From assembly GCA_023664045.1 (NCBI GenBank), contig JAMPGH010000001.1, forward strand, positions 1,650,083 through 1,714,082: a stretch of 64,000 bases of DNA, written 5' to 3'. Of the stretch, positions 15,963-25,203 are shown in pieces; the first letter of the stretch is position 1; each line of letters begins with the position of its first letter. Under the pieces are notes generated by a model. It saw only the letters and a list, made by a program, of their open reading frames with translations, had not been told where the DNA came from and did not search any database. Position numbers and translations under genes: made by a program. This DNA is from Alistipes senegalensis (lineage in GTDB: Bacteria > Bacteroidota > Bacteroidia > Bacteroidales > Rikenellaceae).

Positions 15963-18152
15963 TCAGTATACCAGTTCCATGTCGTCGAGATACATGAAGC
16001 TCGACGTCGATCCGGTAAAGTAGTCGCCGTATTTGCTGGCCGAGGCGGTCAGCATCAGGTAGGTCGGCACTTCTCCTTCGTATTCTTCGTTGTAGTGCAG
16101 CTCGAGCGTGATTTCGGTCCACTCCGGCATCGACTGCGAGTTGGTCCACTCCGCCCAGGCGACGATATGTCCCTCCGTGCCGTCGTTGGTGCTGTTGATG
16201 CCGTTCTGCTTGGTGCAGTAGCTCATCGTCTTCGAGTTTTTGCTGAAGTCCAGCAGGGTATTCCCGTTCCCCGATTTGGTCTTCACGACGTGCGGTCCGC
16301 CCATCTTGCAGAGGCAGATGTAAACCTGACTCACGTCCGAATCTCCGGACTGGATATGCGACGGGGTATCGTTGCCGCGTTCATTGATCGTTCCGATGTT
16401 GCCTTTGTACCAGAACGAAAGCGCTTTGGGACGATAGGTGAAGTCGAACGGTTTGCCGAATCCGATCACGCCGTCCATACCGTCGGTCCCGAGGTATTTG
16501 CCCAGAAAGATGTTGCCTGCGGCGAATTTGCCGATGCCTAAGAGCGAGGCTTTCTGCGACGTAAGTTTCGCCGAACAGCTGCCCGAGGATCCCGGACGCG
16601 TGTCGTTTTCTTTGGTCGTTACGTTGATGTTCGCTTTCGACGATCCGTGGTTGCCCGTGTCCCACCACTGGTCGTTGCGGTCGGTCTCCGACTGGTAGGG
16701 GAGCAACGGCTTGCTTCCCGACCACACCTCGAATCCCGCGTTGTAGATTTGCGGTCCGGCCGGGTAGGAGACTTGGTGTGCAGCTCCGGCCGTCGTGCCG
16801 TCGAGCAGCAGGCGGTATTCGTAATCGGCGCCCAACGCCGCAAGATCCGGCTTCGTGGAGTAGATGTCGTCGGACTCGTGCGTCAGCTCCGCAACGCTCC
16901 ATTCGCTTTCGCCTTGTTTGCGGTACTCCATTTTCACCTCCGTTGCCGGAGAGAACACGCAGGCGCGCAGGCTCCGGTCGTCGAACCACGGATCGGTCGG
17001 GGGAAGCAACGCCCCCTGCGTGCGGACGGTCAGCGTCTTCGTGCTTTCGCCGCTGTCTTGATCGATGGCCGTGATGGTCAGCACTTGATTTCCCCCGCCG
17101 AAGCGGCCGAAGAATTTCCCGCCCAGCGCCACGGTCATGTTCGTGGCATCGGCCACGTTCACGGCGATGCCGTCGGCATTCTCTTCGGCAGTCGTTGCCG
17201 CCACTTCGCAGCGATCGCCTGCTTCCGTTTCGATGCGTACGGCCTGCATGTCGGCGATCGACGAGATCGCCAGCACCAGCGGCTCGCCCGAGAAGCGTTG
17301 CAGCTCGCTCAGGTCGAAGCCCTCGCCCGTGATCTGCGGATTGGGAATGAACGTAACCGGATCGTCCACTTCGTCGGGATCCTCTTTCAGCGTGAGGGTG
17401 AAGTCGAGGGCGCCGCCCAGATCTTTCGAGTATTTGAATTTCAGTTCGTAGCACACGCCCGGCTCGGTCGAAATCTCCTGCGCTCCGGTCTTGTCCACCG
17501 TCAGGGCTTCGCCGTTCTTCTCGCCTTCGCCGTAGAATCGCCAGCAGAGCGTCGCGGTCGCTTCGGGCAGGATGAAGTAGCCCGCAGCGCTCGTCTCGTA
17601 TACCAGATAGGGTACGCGCTTCTCGTCTATGTTCTCCTGCGTGTATCGTTCGTCGAATGCCACGGTCGTCCCGAACGTCTTTTTGAACGTGGCGGGAACG
17701 CTCTTGTCGTAAACCACCTTCACTACGGTGTTCACCATGTCGCATACCACCTCCACGGTCGTCGTCTTGCCTTCGGCGATGCGGAACTCTTTTTCACCCC
17801 GGTAGGAGGGTCTGAAACCCGTTTCGGCGAAGTCGCCCGCCTCCACGGCGATCGAGTAGTCGCCTTCCAGCAGCCACAGCGACGAGGGCATCTCCGTCCG
17901 CGAGTTGTAGCGGCGGATGAGTTCTTTGCCGACTTCGCCCTCTTGCTCCGTAAGTTTGTAGATGCGGATGACGCAGTGCGTCCACGGATATTGCGTGTCG
18001 TCGTATTCGGCGCGGCTCTGCGGTACGGCGATGGCGAACGATACGGCGCCTTCGCCCGCTTGTTCCGGGTTCTCCGCCGCCTCTTTCGTGCAGGCACCGC
18101 CGGCCAGCAGCATCCCCAGCAGCCATACGATATGGATCGCGAATTTCTTCAT
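15963..18152 (-). CDS. DUF4493 + PCMD domain lipoprotein
   Basis: A 729-residue lipoprotein with lipobox LAGGAC (Cys about 21). The N-terminal half resembles DUF4493, a fimbrillin-like region: WTHCVIRIYKL, LLEGDYSIAVEAGD, VCDMVNTVVKVVYD. The C-terminal half resembles PCMD: NAGFEVWSGSKP, WWDTGNHGSSKANI, GIGKFAAGNIFLG, SFMYLDDMELVY. It sits between a DUF4493-only gene and the two barrels, and it combines the two domain types that neighbours carry singly. The family assignment is from pattern recall; the role may be adhesion, glycan binding or an appendage subunit. Confidence 0.8.
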   Translation of the reverse strand: MKKFAIHIVWLLGMLLAGGACTKEAAENPEQAGEGAVSFAIAVPQSRAEYDDTQYPWTHCVIRIYKLTEQEGEVGKELIRRYNSRTEMPSSLWLLEGDYSIAVEAGDFAETGFRPSYRGEKEFRIAEGKTTTVEVVCDMVNTVVKVVYDKSVPATFKKTFGTTVAFDERYTQENIDEKRVPYLVYETSAAGYFILPEATATLCWRFYGEGEKNGEALTVDKTGAQEISTEPGVCYELKFKYSKDLGGALDFTLTLKEDPDEVDDPVTFIPNPQITGEGFDLSELQRFSGEPLVLAISSIADMQAVRIETEAGDRCEVAATTAEENADGIAVNVADATNMTVALGGKFFGRFGGGNQVLTITAIDQDSGESTKTLTVRTQGALLPPTDPWFDDRSLRACVFSPATEVKMEYRKQGESEWSVAELTHESDDIYSTKPDLAALGADYEYRLLLDGTTAGAAHQVSYPAGPQIYNAGFEVWSGSKPLLPYQSETDRNDQWWDTGNHGSSKANINVTTKENDTRPGSSGSCSAKLTSQKASLLGIGKFAAGNIFLGKYLGTDGMDGVIGFGKPFDFTYRPKALSFWYKGNIGTINERGNDTPSHIQSGDSDVSQVYICLCKMGGPHVVKTKSGNGNTLLDFSKNSKTMSYCTKQNGINSTNDGTEGHIVAWAEWTNSQSMPEWTEITLELHYNEEYEGEVPTYLMLTASASKYGDYFTGSTSSFMYLDDMELVY

Positions 18153-18171
18153 GCCTCGGAATGTCGGTTCG

Positions 18172-19902
18172 TTAAAGTACGCGGATCATGACTTTTTCGG
18201 TGATCGTTTCGCCCTCGGTGTCGATCACCGTCAGCGTGAAATCCGTGTCGCCCTTGAATGTCTCCATCAGGGGGATGAATGCCGAGATGTCGAAGGAGAT
18301 CGAGGTCTGTCCCTCTACTTCGTCGCCTACGGGGAATCCGAATCCTTCCAGCGTGGCGCTCAGTCCCGGCATGGCGGTTTCGGGATCGGCCAGATCGAAC
18401 GATGCCGGCAGCATGCCGTCCAGATCGAGGGCTCCGCTGATTTCCACCAGCAGCGAGCGCACGCCCAGCGGCGCCGTGATCCGGATATTGACTTCCAGTC
18501 CTTCGACCGCGTCGTAGCGTTGTCCGATGTCTTTGCCCTCCCATACGATGCGCGGGGCGGTTCCCGTGGCGAGCTGCACGGCGATCGTCAGCGCGTAGGT
18601 GCTCTTGCGGCCCTCCTCGTCGGCGATCGTCATCGTGAACGTGTGGGTGCCTTCGTAGTCGAAGAGCAGCTTCATCAGGTCCTTCAGCGGGAAGGTCCGC
18701 TCCGTTACGTTGAGGTTGACGGCCGGAAATCCCCATGCGCGCAGGGTCGTGCGGGCTATGCCTTGTACGGTGAAAAGATCGACGGCTTCGGTCAGCCGGT
18801 TGATCTTCAGATATTGTTCGAATTCGGCGTTGTCGGTCGCTACGTTTACCGTGAACGAGACCATCGGGGCCGCCGTCGAAATCGTGAAATCGCAGGGTTC
18901 GTTGAAGTAGCCGTTGTCGTCGAACTTGTCGGCATCGAGCGTGAAGGGTTCGTCGAACGAGTGCCCGGGCCAAAGAAGTTTCGGGGCGTCGGGATCGTTT
19001 TCGTCGGGAATCCGTTCTTCGCAGAATGCGGCGATCGTGCGCGTGTCGATCACCACTTCTTCGTTCGAGATCCAAGTCTCGATATCGGCGTTGATGATGA
19101 GCGTGCCGTCTTCGGCGTTCTGCAGACCTACGGTGATCTTGCGCCATTCGCCGGCTTTGGCGTCGGACGTTACGGTGAGCGGCTGGCGGTCGATCCGCTT
19201 GCCGTTGAATGTCGTGGTCAGATAGAGGACCAGCGGATTTTTCCGGTCGGCTTCGGGTTTGAGATAGCCGGCCAGCGCGGGTTCCTTGCCTTCGAACGTG
19301 AGCGAGTTGTTGTCGCCGAGAACCAGTTCGGCCTGCGTATTTTCGCTCATCGTGGCGATCAGCGTGTCTTTGTAGGCTACCGAAACCTTCACCGAAAGCA
19401 GATGGCAGGTCATCTCCTGCAGCAGGGTGGTTTCGCCTTTGACGATCGTGAAGCGCTGGGTGGCGCCGTAGGTCGGCGTGCCTTCTTCGCCTTCCCATGC
19501 CGTGGGGGGCGTCTCTCCCGAAAAAACGGAGAGCATGTAGAGGCCCACCGGCAGTTCGATCTGCTCGGGGCGGTCGCCGTATCGGAACTGCGTGCACGGC
19601 GTGCCGTTCTTGTCGAGAAGCTCTACCAGTTCGCCGTCGGCATCCATGATCACTACGTTGTAGCTCTCCAGATCGGTATTGCCGGCGCGGGTCGCGGCGT
19701 ATGCTTCCGGGGTCTGTCCTACGTTCTCGGTGCGGTCTTCGACCGTTACGATCAGATCGGAGAACGACAGGTAGCCCGAGTTCCGGGTACCGCCGCCGCC
19801 TTCTTCGCCTTCGAATCGGGAGGTCTCCTTCACGCAGGATGCGGCCAGCAGCGCGCAGGCCGTCAGTGCCGTCAGCGTATATTTTCGAATGTTCGTCTTC
19901 AT
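18172..19902 (-). CDS. DUF4493-like lipoprotein
   Basis: 576 residues from ATG 19902 (MKTNIRKYTLTALTACALLAASC), with the lipobox Cys at about residue 23. The N-terminal part reads YLSFSDLIVTVEDR, ESYNVVIMDADGELVELL, ELPVGLYMLSVFSGETPPTAWEG and FTIVKGETTLLQEMTCHLLSVKVSV, a DUF4493/fimbrillin-type beta sandwich. The rest contains several Ig-like modules (PMVSFTVNVATDN, HTFTMTIADEEGRKSTYAL, TDFTLTVIDTEGETITEKV). There is no PCMD domain. Stop and next start are 19 bp apart, as expected in one transcript. Function unproven. Confidence 0.75.
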   Translation of the reverse strand: MKTNIRKYTLTALTACALLAASCVKETSRFEGEEGGGGTRNSGYLSFSDLIVTVEDRTENVGQTPEAYAATRAGNTDLESYNVVIMDADGELVELLDKNGTPCTQFRYGDRPEQIELPVGLYMLSVFSGETPPTAWEGEEGTPTYGATQRFTIVKGETTLLQEMTCHLLSVKVSVAYKDTLIATMSENTQAELVLGDNNSLTFEGKEPALAGYLKPEADRKNPLVLYLTTTFNGKRIDRQPLTVTSDAKAGEWRKITVGLQNAEDGTLIINADIETWISNEEVVIDTRTIAAFCEERIPDENDPDAPKLLWPGHSFDEPFTLDADKFDDNGYFNEPCDFTISTAAPMVSFTVNVATDNAEFEQYLKINRLTEAVDLFTVQGIARTTLRAWGFPAVNLNVTERTFPLKDLMKLLFDYEGTHTFTMTIADEEGRKSTYALTIAVQLATGTAPRIVWEGKDIGQRYDAVEGLEVNIRITAPLGVRSLLVEISGALDLDGMLPASFDLADPETAMPGLSATLEGFGFPVGDEVEGQTSISFDISAFIPLMETFKGDTDFTLTVIDTEGETITEKVMIRVL

Positions 19903-20018
19903 GGTCGGTATCGAATGATAATGAAAAACCGGGAGTCGGAAATGACCTGTCGGCCACTCGTTTTTCGGTCGGGAGGCCACGATCCTCGATTTCCCGTTCT
20001 TTGTTTACTCGTGCATTT

Positions 20019-20855
20019 TCACTCCGGAATCGCGTCGTCGTTGAGTTCTTCGTCGATCGTCTCGGTGCGGATGGGCGTATCGTTGAGCGTAAGGATCACT
20101 TCGCCCGTGTCGCCGATTCCCGAGACGTCGAACGTGTAGGTGTAGAGGGTCCCGGGGACTGCCTTTTCGTTGACCGTATCGGCGAATTTCACGGTCTGCG
20201 CCGGCTGCGTCGCCGAGGGCTTTTGTTTGGTCGCTTCGCCCGAAATCGTGAAGCCGCCGCCCGGACGGATATAATAGTAATTTCCCGTCGTCGTGTAGTC
20301 GATGTCGAATTCGCTGCCTGCGGCCGTCGTCAGCCTGAAGTCGGCTCCGCTTCCGAAGTAGCCTTTGAAGCGGTCGGTGAAGTCGATCCGCACGATCGTG
20401 TTGGCCAGCCGCGCCGTGATGTCGACCCGCGTAGATTCGAGCCCCACCGACACGGTCGCTTTCGTTCGGCCTTCGAAGTAGGGGCATCCGACTCCTTCGG
20501 GCGATGCCTCCGCTCCCGGATGTTCTGCGTCCGTACCCGTGAAGAGCGTGATTTCGTAGTCGGTCGACCACAGATAGTCGCTCTGCGAATCGTAGTCGGC
20601 TACCGAATCCCAGCGTCGCGCGAAGTCGTATTCGGGATCGGCGCTTTCGATCCGAAGTGCCAGATCGGGCGCTGCAGGAATCGCTTCGGCCGGCAGTTCG
20701 ATACGTCCCGCCGCCCGGGTCCGGGCGGCGATCGCCGGCGAGCACTCCACGGCCAGATGCAGCGTGCCGTAGCCCGTCGCCGCCGTTTCGGGCGCCTCTT
20801 TCGCGCATCCGGCCAGCAGCGCCGCCGCCAGCAGTATGGTCGTCTGTCGTTTCAT
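20019..20855 (-). CDS. Small DUF4493-like lipoprotein
   Basis: 278 residues with signal and lipobox LLAGC (Cys about 17). It contains TGYGTLHLAVECSP, then APDLALRIESADPEYDFARRWDS, DYEITLFTG, CPYFEGRTKATVSVGLESTRVDITARLANTIVRIDF and TYTFDVSGIGDTGEVILTLND. The pattern of a short strand-rich domain followed by 'ARLANTIVRIDF' parallels the DUF4493 segments of the two larger neighbours (VCDMVNTVVKVVYD), suggesting one family at three sizes. Second gene of the locus. Function unknown; surface placement inferred from the lipobox. Confidence 0.72.
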   Translation of the reverse strand: MKRQTTILLAAALLAGCAKEAPETAATGYGTLHLAVECSPAIAARTRAAGRIELPAEAIPAAPDLALRIESADPEYDFARRWDSVADYDSQSDYLWSTDYEITLFTGTDAEHPGAEASPEGVGCPYFEGRTKATVSVGLESTRVDITARLANTIVRIDFTDRFKGYFGSGADFRLTTAAGSEFDIDYTTTGNYYYIRPGGGFTISGEATKQKPSATQPAQTVKFADTVNEKAVPGTLYTYTFDVSGIGDTGEVILTLNDTPIRTETIDEELNDDAIPE

Positions 20856-20856
20856 C

Positions 20857-22617
20857 TTATCGTACGATCGTTACGCGGATGTTGTCGATGTAGTAGTAGA
20901 ACGTTTTGCCGGTTATCGTTACCAGCCAGCCGTCCTTTTTCTTGTAATATCCGAACCAGGTCAGCCGCGTGGCGTTCGAGCATTCGTCCGCTTCGTGTTC
21001 TTTCGCCGTGGGCATGTTCGTCGGCGAGCCGTTCGGATCCAGCGTGTATTCGTCGATTTTTCGCTCCGGATAGTTGGTCGCTCCATGTCCTCCCGCCACC
21101 GCTCCGGCTTGCTCCGATACTCCGAATATGCAGTCGGGAATGCCTTTGTCCGCATTGGTCGTGGCTCCTATGTCGTAATGAATGCGGACCTTGACTTTCC
21201 GACCTGCCTTGATGCCGGCCAAAGCGGGCGAGTCCACTCGACCGCTTTTGAAGTCCAGCTTGGAGGTCGAGGTTCCGACATATGTCCTGACTTCCAGCGA
21301 TTGCTGATCCACCTTCCATCGCGAGCCCGTCCAGCCCGGCAGTCCGGCTTCGGTCAGCTCGTAGGCGGTTCCTCCGTCTTCGTCCGCGTAGGCGTCGTAG
21401 CTCGCGGTCTCCGAGAAATCCTCGAAGAAAAGATAGGGCGCCTCGACCGTGCATCCGTCGGCGGAAATGCCGTTCATCCGGCATCTCTTGCCGTAGACGC
21501 CTTCGGTATTTTCCGAGCCGACGCTCAATCCGACTTCGATGCCGTCGACGAACGCATCTCCTTGATCGTCGAAAATGCGGGTCGAGAAGAGGTTGTCGTC
21601 GATCTTCTCGAAGGTGCGGGTCGTATGTTCCCGGGCGAGTGCCGGGAACTCGTATCCCTCCGGCATCACCAGCGAATCGATCTGCAGTACGTTTTCGCCC
21701 AAGCGGGCCGGGTCGACCGTCAGACGGAACTCCCGCTGGGGGCGCAGTTCGTTGATCGTCAGCTTCACCGGCGTGATCCGGCCCGCTGCGCAGTCGCGGA
21801 ACTCCCGTGTCGACAGGGGCCACGAAATCTCCGTGCCGTCGGTCGCCGTGAACCACACTTCTCCGCCCGTCGGATCGGTCGGCGCAAGGAATACCCAGAA
21901 ACTCTCTCCGGCATCGACCGGTTCTGCGAAATCGATCGTGATGGCGTTGCTCGTGGCCGCCATTTCGGGCGCTGCATCGGGGTGGGTCAGGTCCCACGTC
22001 ATCCGGCCGGCGACGGGCTGCGGAAATTCGATGCGGAGTTTTTCGACCGGTCGTCCCAGCAGGTTGCGTCCTTCGGGGATCGTGATTTTCAGTGCGTGTA
22101 CCTTGTGGCGGAAATGAAGCGTTACGTCGTTGAGGATCTCTTCGCGCAGCTCCGCGCCTTGCGTTGCGGCCAGCATGATGTCCAGATCGGGGTTCCATGC
22201 GCCGTTCTGCACGGCCGGAATCGTGTAGCTCACTTTCGTGCCGTCCGAGGTTTCGGGGAGAGGATAGGAGGCGTAATAGTCGTAGGTCCCGGCGGTCATG
22301 GCGTCGATCATGCCGGTGAAAAGTCCTTCGTCGGGCGATTCCCGCGGATACCAGAGCGTGAAAGGTACGTTTTCGAACGCGGCGGTGCCGTTTCCGTAGG
22401 CCCACAGCGCCATGCGGTCGCCCTTGACCCAGCGGGTCGCCAGCGTATTTTCGTCCAGTGCCGTGCGGGTGTCGTGCGGCGTGGCGATGCGGACTTCGAT
22501 CCGGCGGGATTGCCCCTTCTGCGGGGCCGGCCATTCGTCGTCCTTATGGCACGAAACGGCCGCCGCCGCAAGCGCTGCGACCGTCGATAGAATGGCTAAC
22601 TGTTTGATAATCCCCAT
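20857..22617 (-). CDS. Fimbrillin-like lipoprotein, first gene of the PCMD/DUF4493 locus
   Basis: 586 residues from ATG 22617 (MGIIKQLAIL), with the lipobox Cys at about residue 23 (AAAVSC). The N-terminal half is Mfa-like/fimbrillin-like: RRIEVRIATPHDTRTALDE, TRWVKGDRMALWAYGN, YDYYASYPLP, LHFRHKVHALKITIPEG. The C-terminal half is a separate beta-sandwich (LFFEDFSETASYDAY, KLDFKSGRVDSPAL, YYYIDNIRVTIV) similar in style to carbohydrate-binding jelly rolls. A -7 box TACTTTTG lies at 22642-22649, so this is the promoter-proximal gene; the upstream ATG at 22779 would read through that promoter. It may be the tip, anchor or base of a surface structure, by inference. Confidence 0.75.
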   Translation of the reverse strand: MGIIKQLAILSTVAALAAAAVSCHKDDEWPAPQKGQSRRIEVRIATPHDTRTALDENTLATRWVKGDRMALWAYGNGTAAFENVPFTLWYPRESPDEGLFTGMIDAMTAGTYDYYASYPLPETSDGTKVSYTIPAVQNGAWNPDLDIMLAATQGAELREEILNDVTLHFRHKVHALKITIPEGRNLLGRPVEKLRIEFPQPVAGRMTWDLTHPDAAPEMAATSNAITIDFAEPVDAGESFWVFLAPTDPTGGEVWFTATDGTEISWPLSTREFRDCAAGRITPVKLTINELRPQREFRLTVDPARLGENVLQIDSLVMPEGYEFPALAREHTTRTFEKIDDNLFSTRIFDDQGDAFVDGIEVGLSVGSENTEGVYGKRCRMNGISADGCTVEAPYLFFEDFSETASYDAYADEDGGTAYELTEAGLPGWTGSRWKVDQQSLEVRTYVGTSTSKLDFKSGRVDSPALAGIKAGRKVKVRIHYDIGATTNADKGIPDCIFGVSEQAGAVAGGHGATNYPERKIDEYTLDPNGSPTNMPTAKEHEADECSNATRLTWFGYYKKKDGWLVTITGKTFYYYIDNIRVTIVR

Positions 22618-22641
22618 GTAGAATCCTTTTCTGATCCGTTG

Positions 22642-22649
22642 CAAAAGTA
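22642..22649 (-). promoter_or_regulatory. -7 box of the PCMD/DUF4493 locus
   Basis: TACTTTTG on the minus strand, 24 bp before the ATG at 22617. No good TTTG lies at the expected distance, so the promoter may need an activator. All seven genes downstream have short gaps (about 1-120 bp) and no internal promoter was recognised. Confidence 0.5.
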
Positions 22650-22805
22650 GACAACAAATTCCCCCGAAAGAAATATTTTCAACGAACGGAGGTTTTTTCA
22701 TCACGAAAAGTCGGATTTTTCGGAAAATCGGAATCCGGAAAAGGAGTGAAACGGTCGGATTTCCGGGCCGTTCCATCATGCCGGTTCCGGTTTATGGAAA
22801 AAGAA

Positions 22806-22827
22806 AACGCCGGTCGAAACCGGCGTT
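22806..22827 (-). terminator. Terminator of the DPP5-like peptidase gene
   Basis: A perfect 9-bp stem AACGCCGGT with a 4-nt loop, followed on the minus strand by TTTCTTTTT. It starts 10 bp past the stop codon at 22838. Confidence 0.8.
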
Positions 22828-22837
22828 CCTGCTCTCT

Positions 22838-25000
22838 TTACTCTTGCTTGACGTATCGGTCCAGCCAGCCGAAGAATTCGCGGTTCCAGACCAGCGAGTT
22901 CTGCGGTTTGAATACTTGGTGCGCTTCGTTTTCGAACTCCACCAGCCGGGCCGGGATGCCGCGTACCCGCGCCGCCGTGAATGCTTCGAGCGACTGCGTG
23001 TAGGGGATGCGGAAGTCTTTTTCGCCCGTGAAGATCAGAATCGGCGTGTCCCACTTCTCCGCATATTTGTGCGGCGAGTGGGCGTAGGAGCGCTGCGCCA
23101 CGGCGTTGTGCTTCTCCCAGTAGGGGCCTCCGTAGTCGTTGTTCACGAACCACAGCTCTTCGGTCTGGCCGTACATCGAGTCGAAGTCGAAGATGCCGCA
23201 GTGGGCCACGAAGGCCTTGAAGCGCTTTTCGTGGCAGCCCGCCAGAAAGTAGACCGAGTAGCCGCCGTACGAGGCGCCCGCGCAGCCCATGCGTTTCTCG
23301 TCGGCCCACGGTTCGCGGGCCACGTCGTCCACGGCCGAAAGATAGTCGCGGATGTTCTGTCCCGAGTAGTCGCCCGAGATCTGATCCAGCCACTCCTGTC
23401 CGAACGAGGGGAGACCGCGGCGGTTGGGCGCTACCACTACGTAGCCTTGCGCCGCCATGAGCTGGAAGTTCCAGCGGTAGCTCCAGAATTGCGAAACCAC
23501 GCTTTGCGGACCGCCCTGACAGTAGAGCAGCACCGGGTATTTCTTCGCCGGGTCGAAGTCGGGCGGCAGAATCACCCACGTGAGCATCTGCTTGCCGTCG
23601 GTCGTGCGGACCCAGCGTTTCCGCACTTCGCCCATCTTCACGGCGTCGTAGATCGGGGCGTTGATCTCCGAAATTTGCGCCATCGCGCCGTCGGCAGGGT
23701 TCACGTCGAAAAATTCGGTCGCCATCGAGATCGTGCACACTTCCGCGACGATCCGTCCGCCGGCCATCGTGAAGGCGTCGATGTCGTGGTCGCCCGCAGT
23801 GAGCACTTCTACTTCGCCATCGGTCAGCGCCACGCGGCAGATCTGGTGGGTCGCTTCGATCGGCGCGATGAAGTAGAGCTCCTCGTTGCCGTCCCATACG
23901 ACGTTCATCGCATTGTAGTCGAAGTCGGCCGTCAGGTCTTGCATCTCGGCCGTCGTGCAGTCATAGACGAAGAGACGTTCCTTGTCCGACTCGTTGCCGG
24001 CGCGGCGCATCGAGCGGAAAGCGATCTTCTTATCGTCGGGCGACCAGACGGGGTATTTGTCGTAGCCCGGCATCTCGGCCACGCATTCCACGACTTCGCC
24101 GGCGCATTCGGCCTTGCGGCCCGTCAGGGGTTTGCAGATGTTCCGCGTCTCCCCCGTCGCCAGATCGTAGACGAAGATGTCCGAGTCGGTCGATACGGCG
24201 TATTGCGTTCCCGTTAGGGGTTTGCAGGTGTAGGCCAGCCGGGTTCCGGCGTGGTTCCACGCGATTTCGGCCATGTCGAAATAGGGGGCCAGCGGTGCGT
24301 CCCACGCCGCTTCGGCGCCGAGGATGTCCTTGCCGCCCGTTACGGGCCCGTCGCCCAGCTCGGCTACGAAGATGTGGCGGTAGTCGCCCTCGTCCCAGTA
24401 GTCCCAGTGGCGGGCCATCAGATCGTCGTAGATGCGGGCTTGCGACCGGGGCATGTCGGGATGCACGTCCGACGACTTGCGGGCGCTTACGTGTACCGGC
24501 TGCACCCACCAGATATGCCCTCCGTCGGGGCTCACGCCGAATCCCTCGACGTCGGGAATTCCTTCGCCTTCGCCGCTGCCGGTCAGCTGTGCGGCATCCG
24601 TTCCGTCGGCTTTCATGCTCCATACCTGCGACGAGCCGCTGCGGTCCGAAAGAAAGTAGATCGTCTCTCCGTCGGCCGACCATTGGGGCGCGGCGTTGTT
24701 CGAGGCATAGTCGGTCAGCCGGCGGCAGGTGCCGTCGGCGATCTCCTCGATCCAGAGGGTCGTGATGCCGCGGTTTTCGGCCATGTCGTATTCCGTTACG
24801 GCGTAGAGGAGCCGTGTGCCGTCGGGCGAGAGCGACGAGGAACCTGCACGGCGCATCTTCCACATCACGTCGGGGGTCAGCCGCCCGGCGGCGATTTCTT
24901 CGGCCGTCAGCGCGTTGTCGATCTTCAGGGGCGCGGGGCGCTGGTCGCATCCGCCGATCCCCGCAGCTGCAATAGCCATAAGGAGAATGATTTTTTTCAT
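22838..25000 (-). CDS. S9 family prolyl oligopeptidase-type peptidase (DPP5-like lipoprotein)
   Basis: 720 residues with lipobox GIGGC (Cys about 18), so probably periplasmic and lipid-anchored. A beta-propeller occupies about 40-480 (LSPDGTRLLYAV, APQWSADGETIYFLSDRSG, YPVWSPDDKKIAF). The alpha/beta-hydrolase domain has the triad S577 (GASYGGYS), D662 (TGEKDFRIP) and H694 (FENEAHQVF). This layout matches dipeptidyl-peptidase 5 and acylaminoacyl-peptidase, which release dipeptides with a hydrophobic second residue. It is monocistronic and ends at a terminator. The exact specificity is not decided by sequence. Confidence 0.92.
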   Translation of the reverse strand: MKKIILLMAIAAAGIGGCDQRPAPLKIDNALTAEEIAAGRLTPDVMWKMRRAGSSSLSPDGTRLLYAVTEYDMAENRGITTLWIEEIADGTCRRLTDYASNNAAPQWSADGETIYFLSDRSGSSQVWSMKADGTDAAQLTGSGEGEGIPDVEGFGVSPDGGHIWWVQPVHVSARKSSDVHPDMPRSQARIYDDLMARHWDYWDEGDYRHIFVAELGDGPVTGGKDILGAEAAWDAPLAPYFDMAEIAWNHAGTRLAYTCKPLTGTQYAVSTDSDIFVYDLATGETRNICKPLTGRKAECAGEVVECVAEMPGYDKYPVWSPDDKKIAFRSMRRAGNESDKERLFVYDCTTAEMQDLTADFDYNAMNVVWDGNEELYFIAPIEATHQICRVALTDGEVEVLTAGDHDIDAFTMAGGRIVAEVCTISMATEFFDVNPADGAMAQISEINAPIYDAVKMGEVRKRWVRTTDGKQMLTWVILPPDFDPAKKYPVLLYCQGGPQSVVSQFWSYRWNFQLMAAQGYVVVAPNRRGLPSFGQEWLDQISGDYSGQNIRDYLSAVDDVAREPWADEKRMGCAGASYGGYSVYFLAGCHEKRFKAFVAHCGIFDFDSMYGQTEELWFVNNDYGGPYWEKHNAVAQRSYAHSPHKYAEKWDTPILIFTGEKDFRIPYTQSLEAFTAARVRGIPARLVEFENEAHQVFKPQNSLVWNREFFGWLDRYVKQE

Positions 25001-25026
25001 GTTCGGTCGAGGTTTCTCTCTAATTT

Positions 25027-25186
25027 CGTATCTTTGATTTCGCCTCAGATACTCCGTCTCGGCATAACCGAGCTATCGCTTGTTTCTGCGCTCGAATTTT
25101 CGTATCTTTGATTTCGTCGAAGATACTCCGTCTCGGCATAACCAAGCTATCGCTTGTTTCTGCGCTCGAATTTTCGTATCTTCGTC
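25027..25186 (+). promoter_or_regulatory. Tandemly duplicated promoter region before the NUDIX gene
   Basis: Two nearly identical 74-bp units (25027-25100, 25101-25174) plus the start of a third. Each unit starts with CGTATCTTTG, giving -7 boxes at 25029-25036 and 25103-25110 (both TATCTTTG) and 25177-25184 (TATCTTCG). The second and third are preceded by TTG exactly 20 bp upstream (25080-25082, 25154-25156). The unit also carries GATACTCCGTCTCGGCATAACC. Transcription from the third box would start about 13 nt before the ATG at 25204. Confidence 0.75.
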
Positions 25187-25203
25187 CTGCAAAAACGTTC
25201 GTT

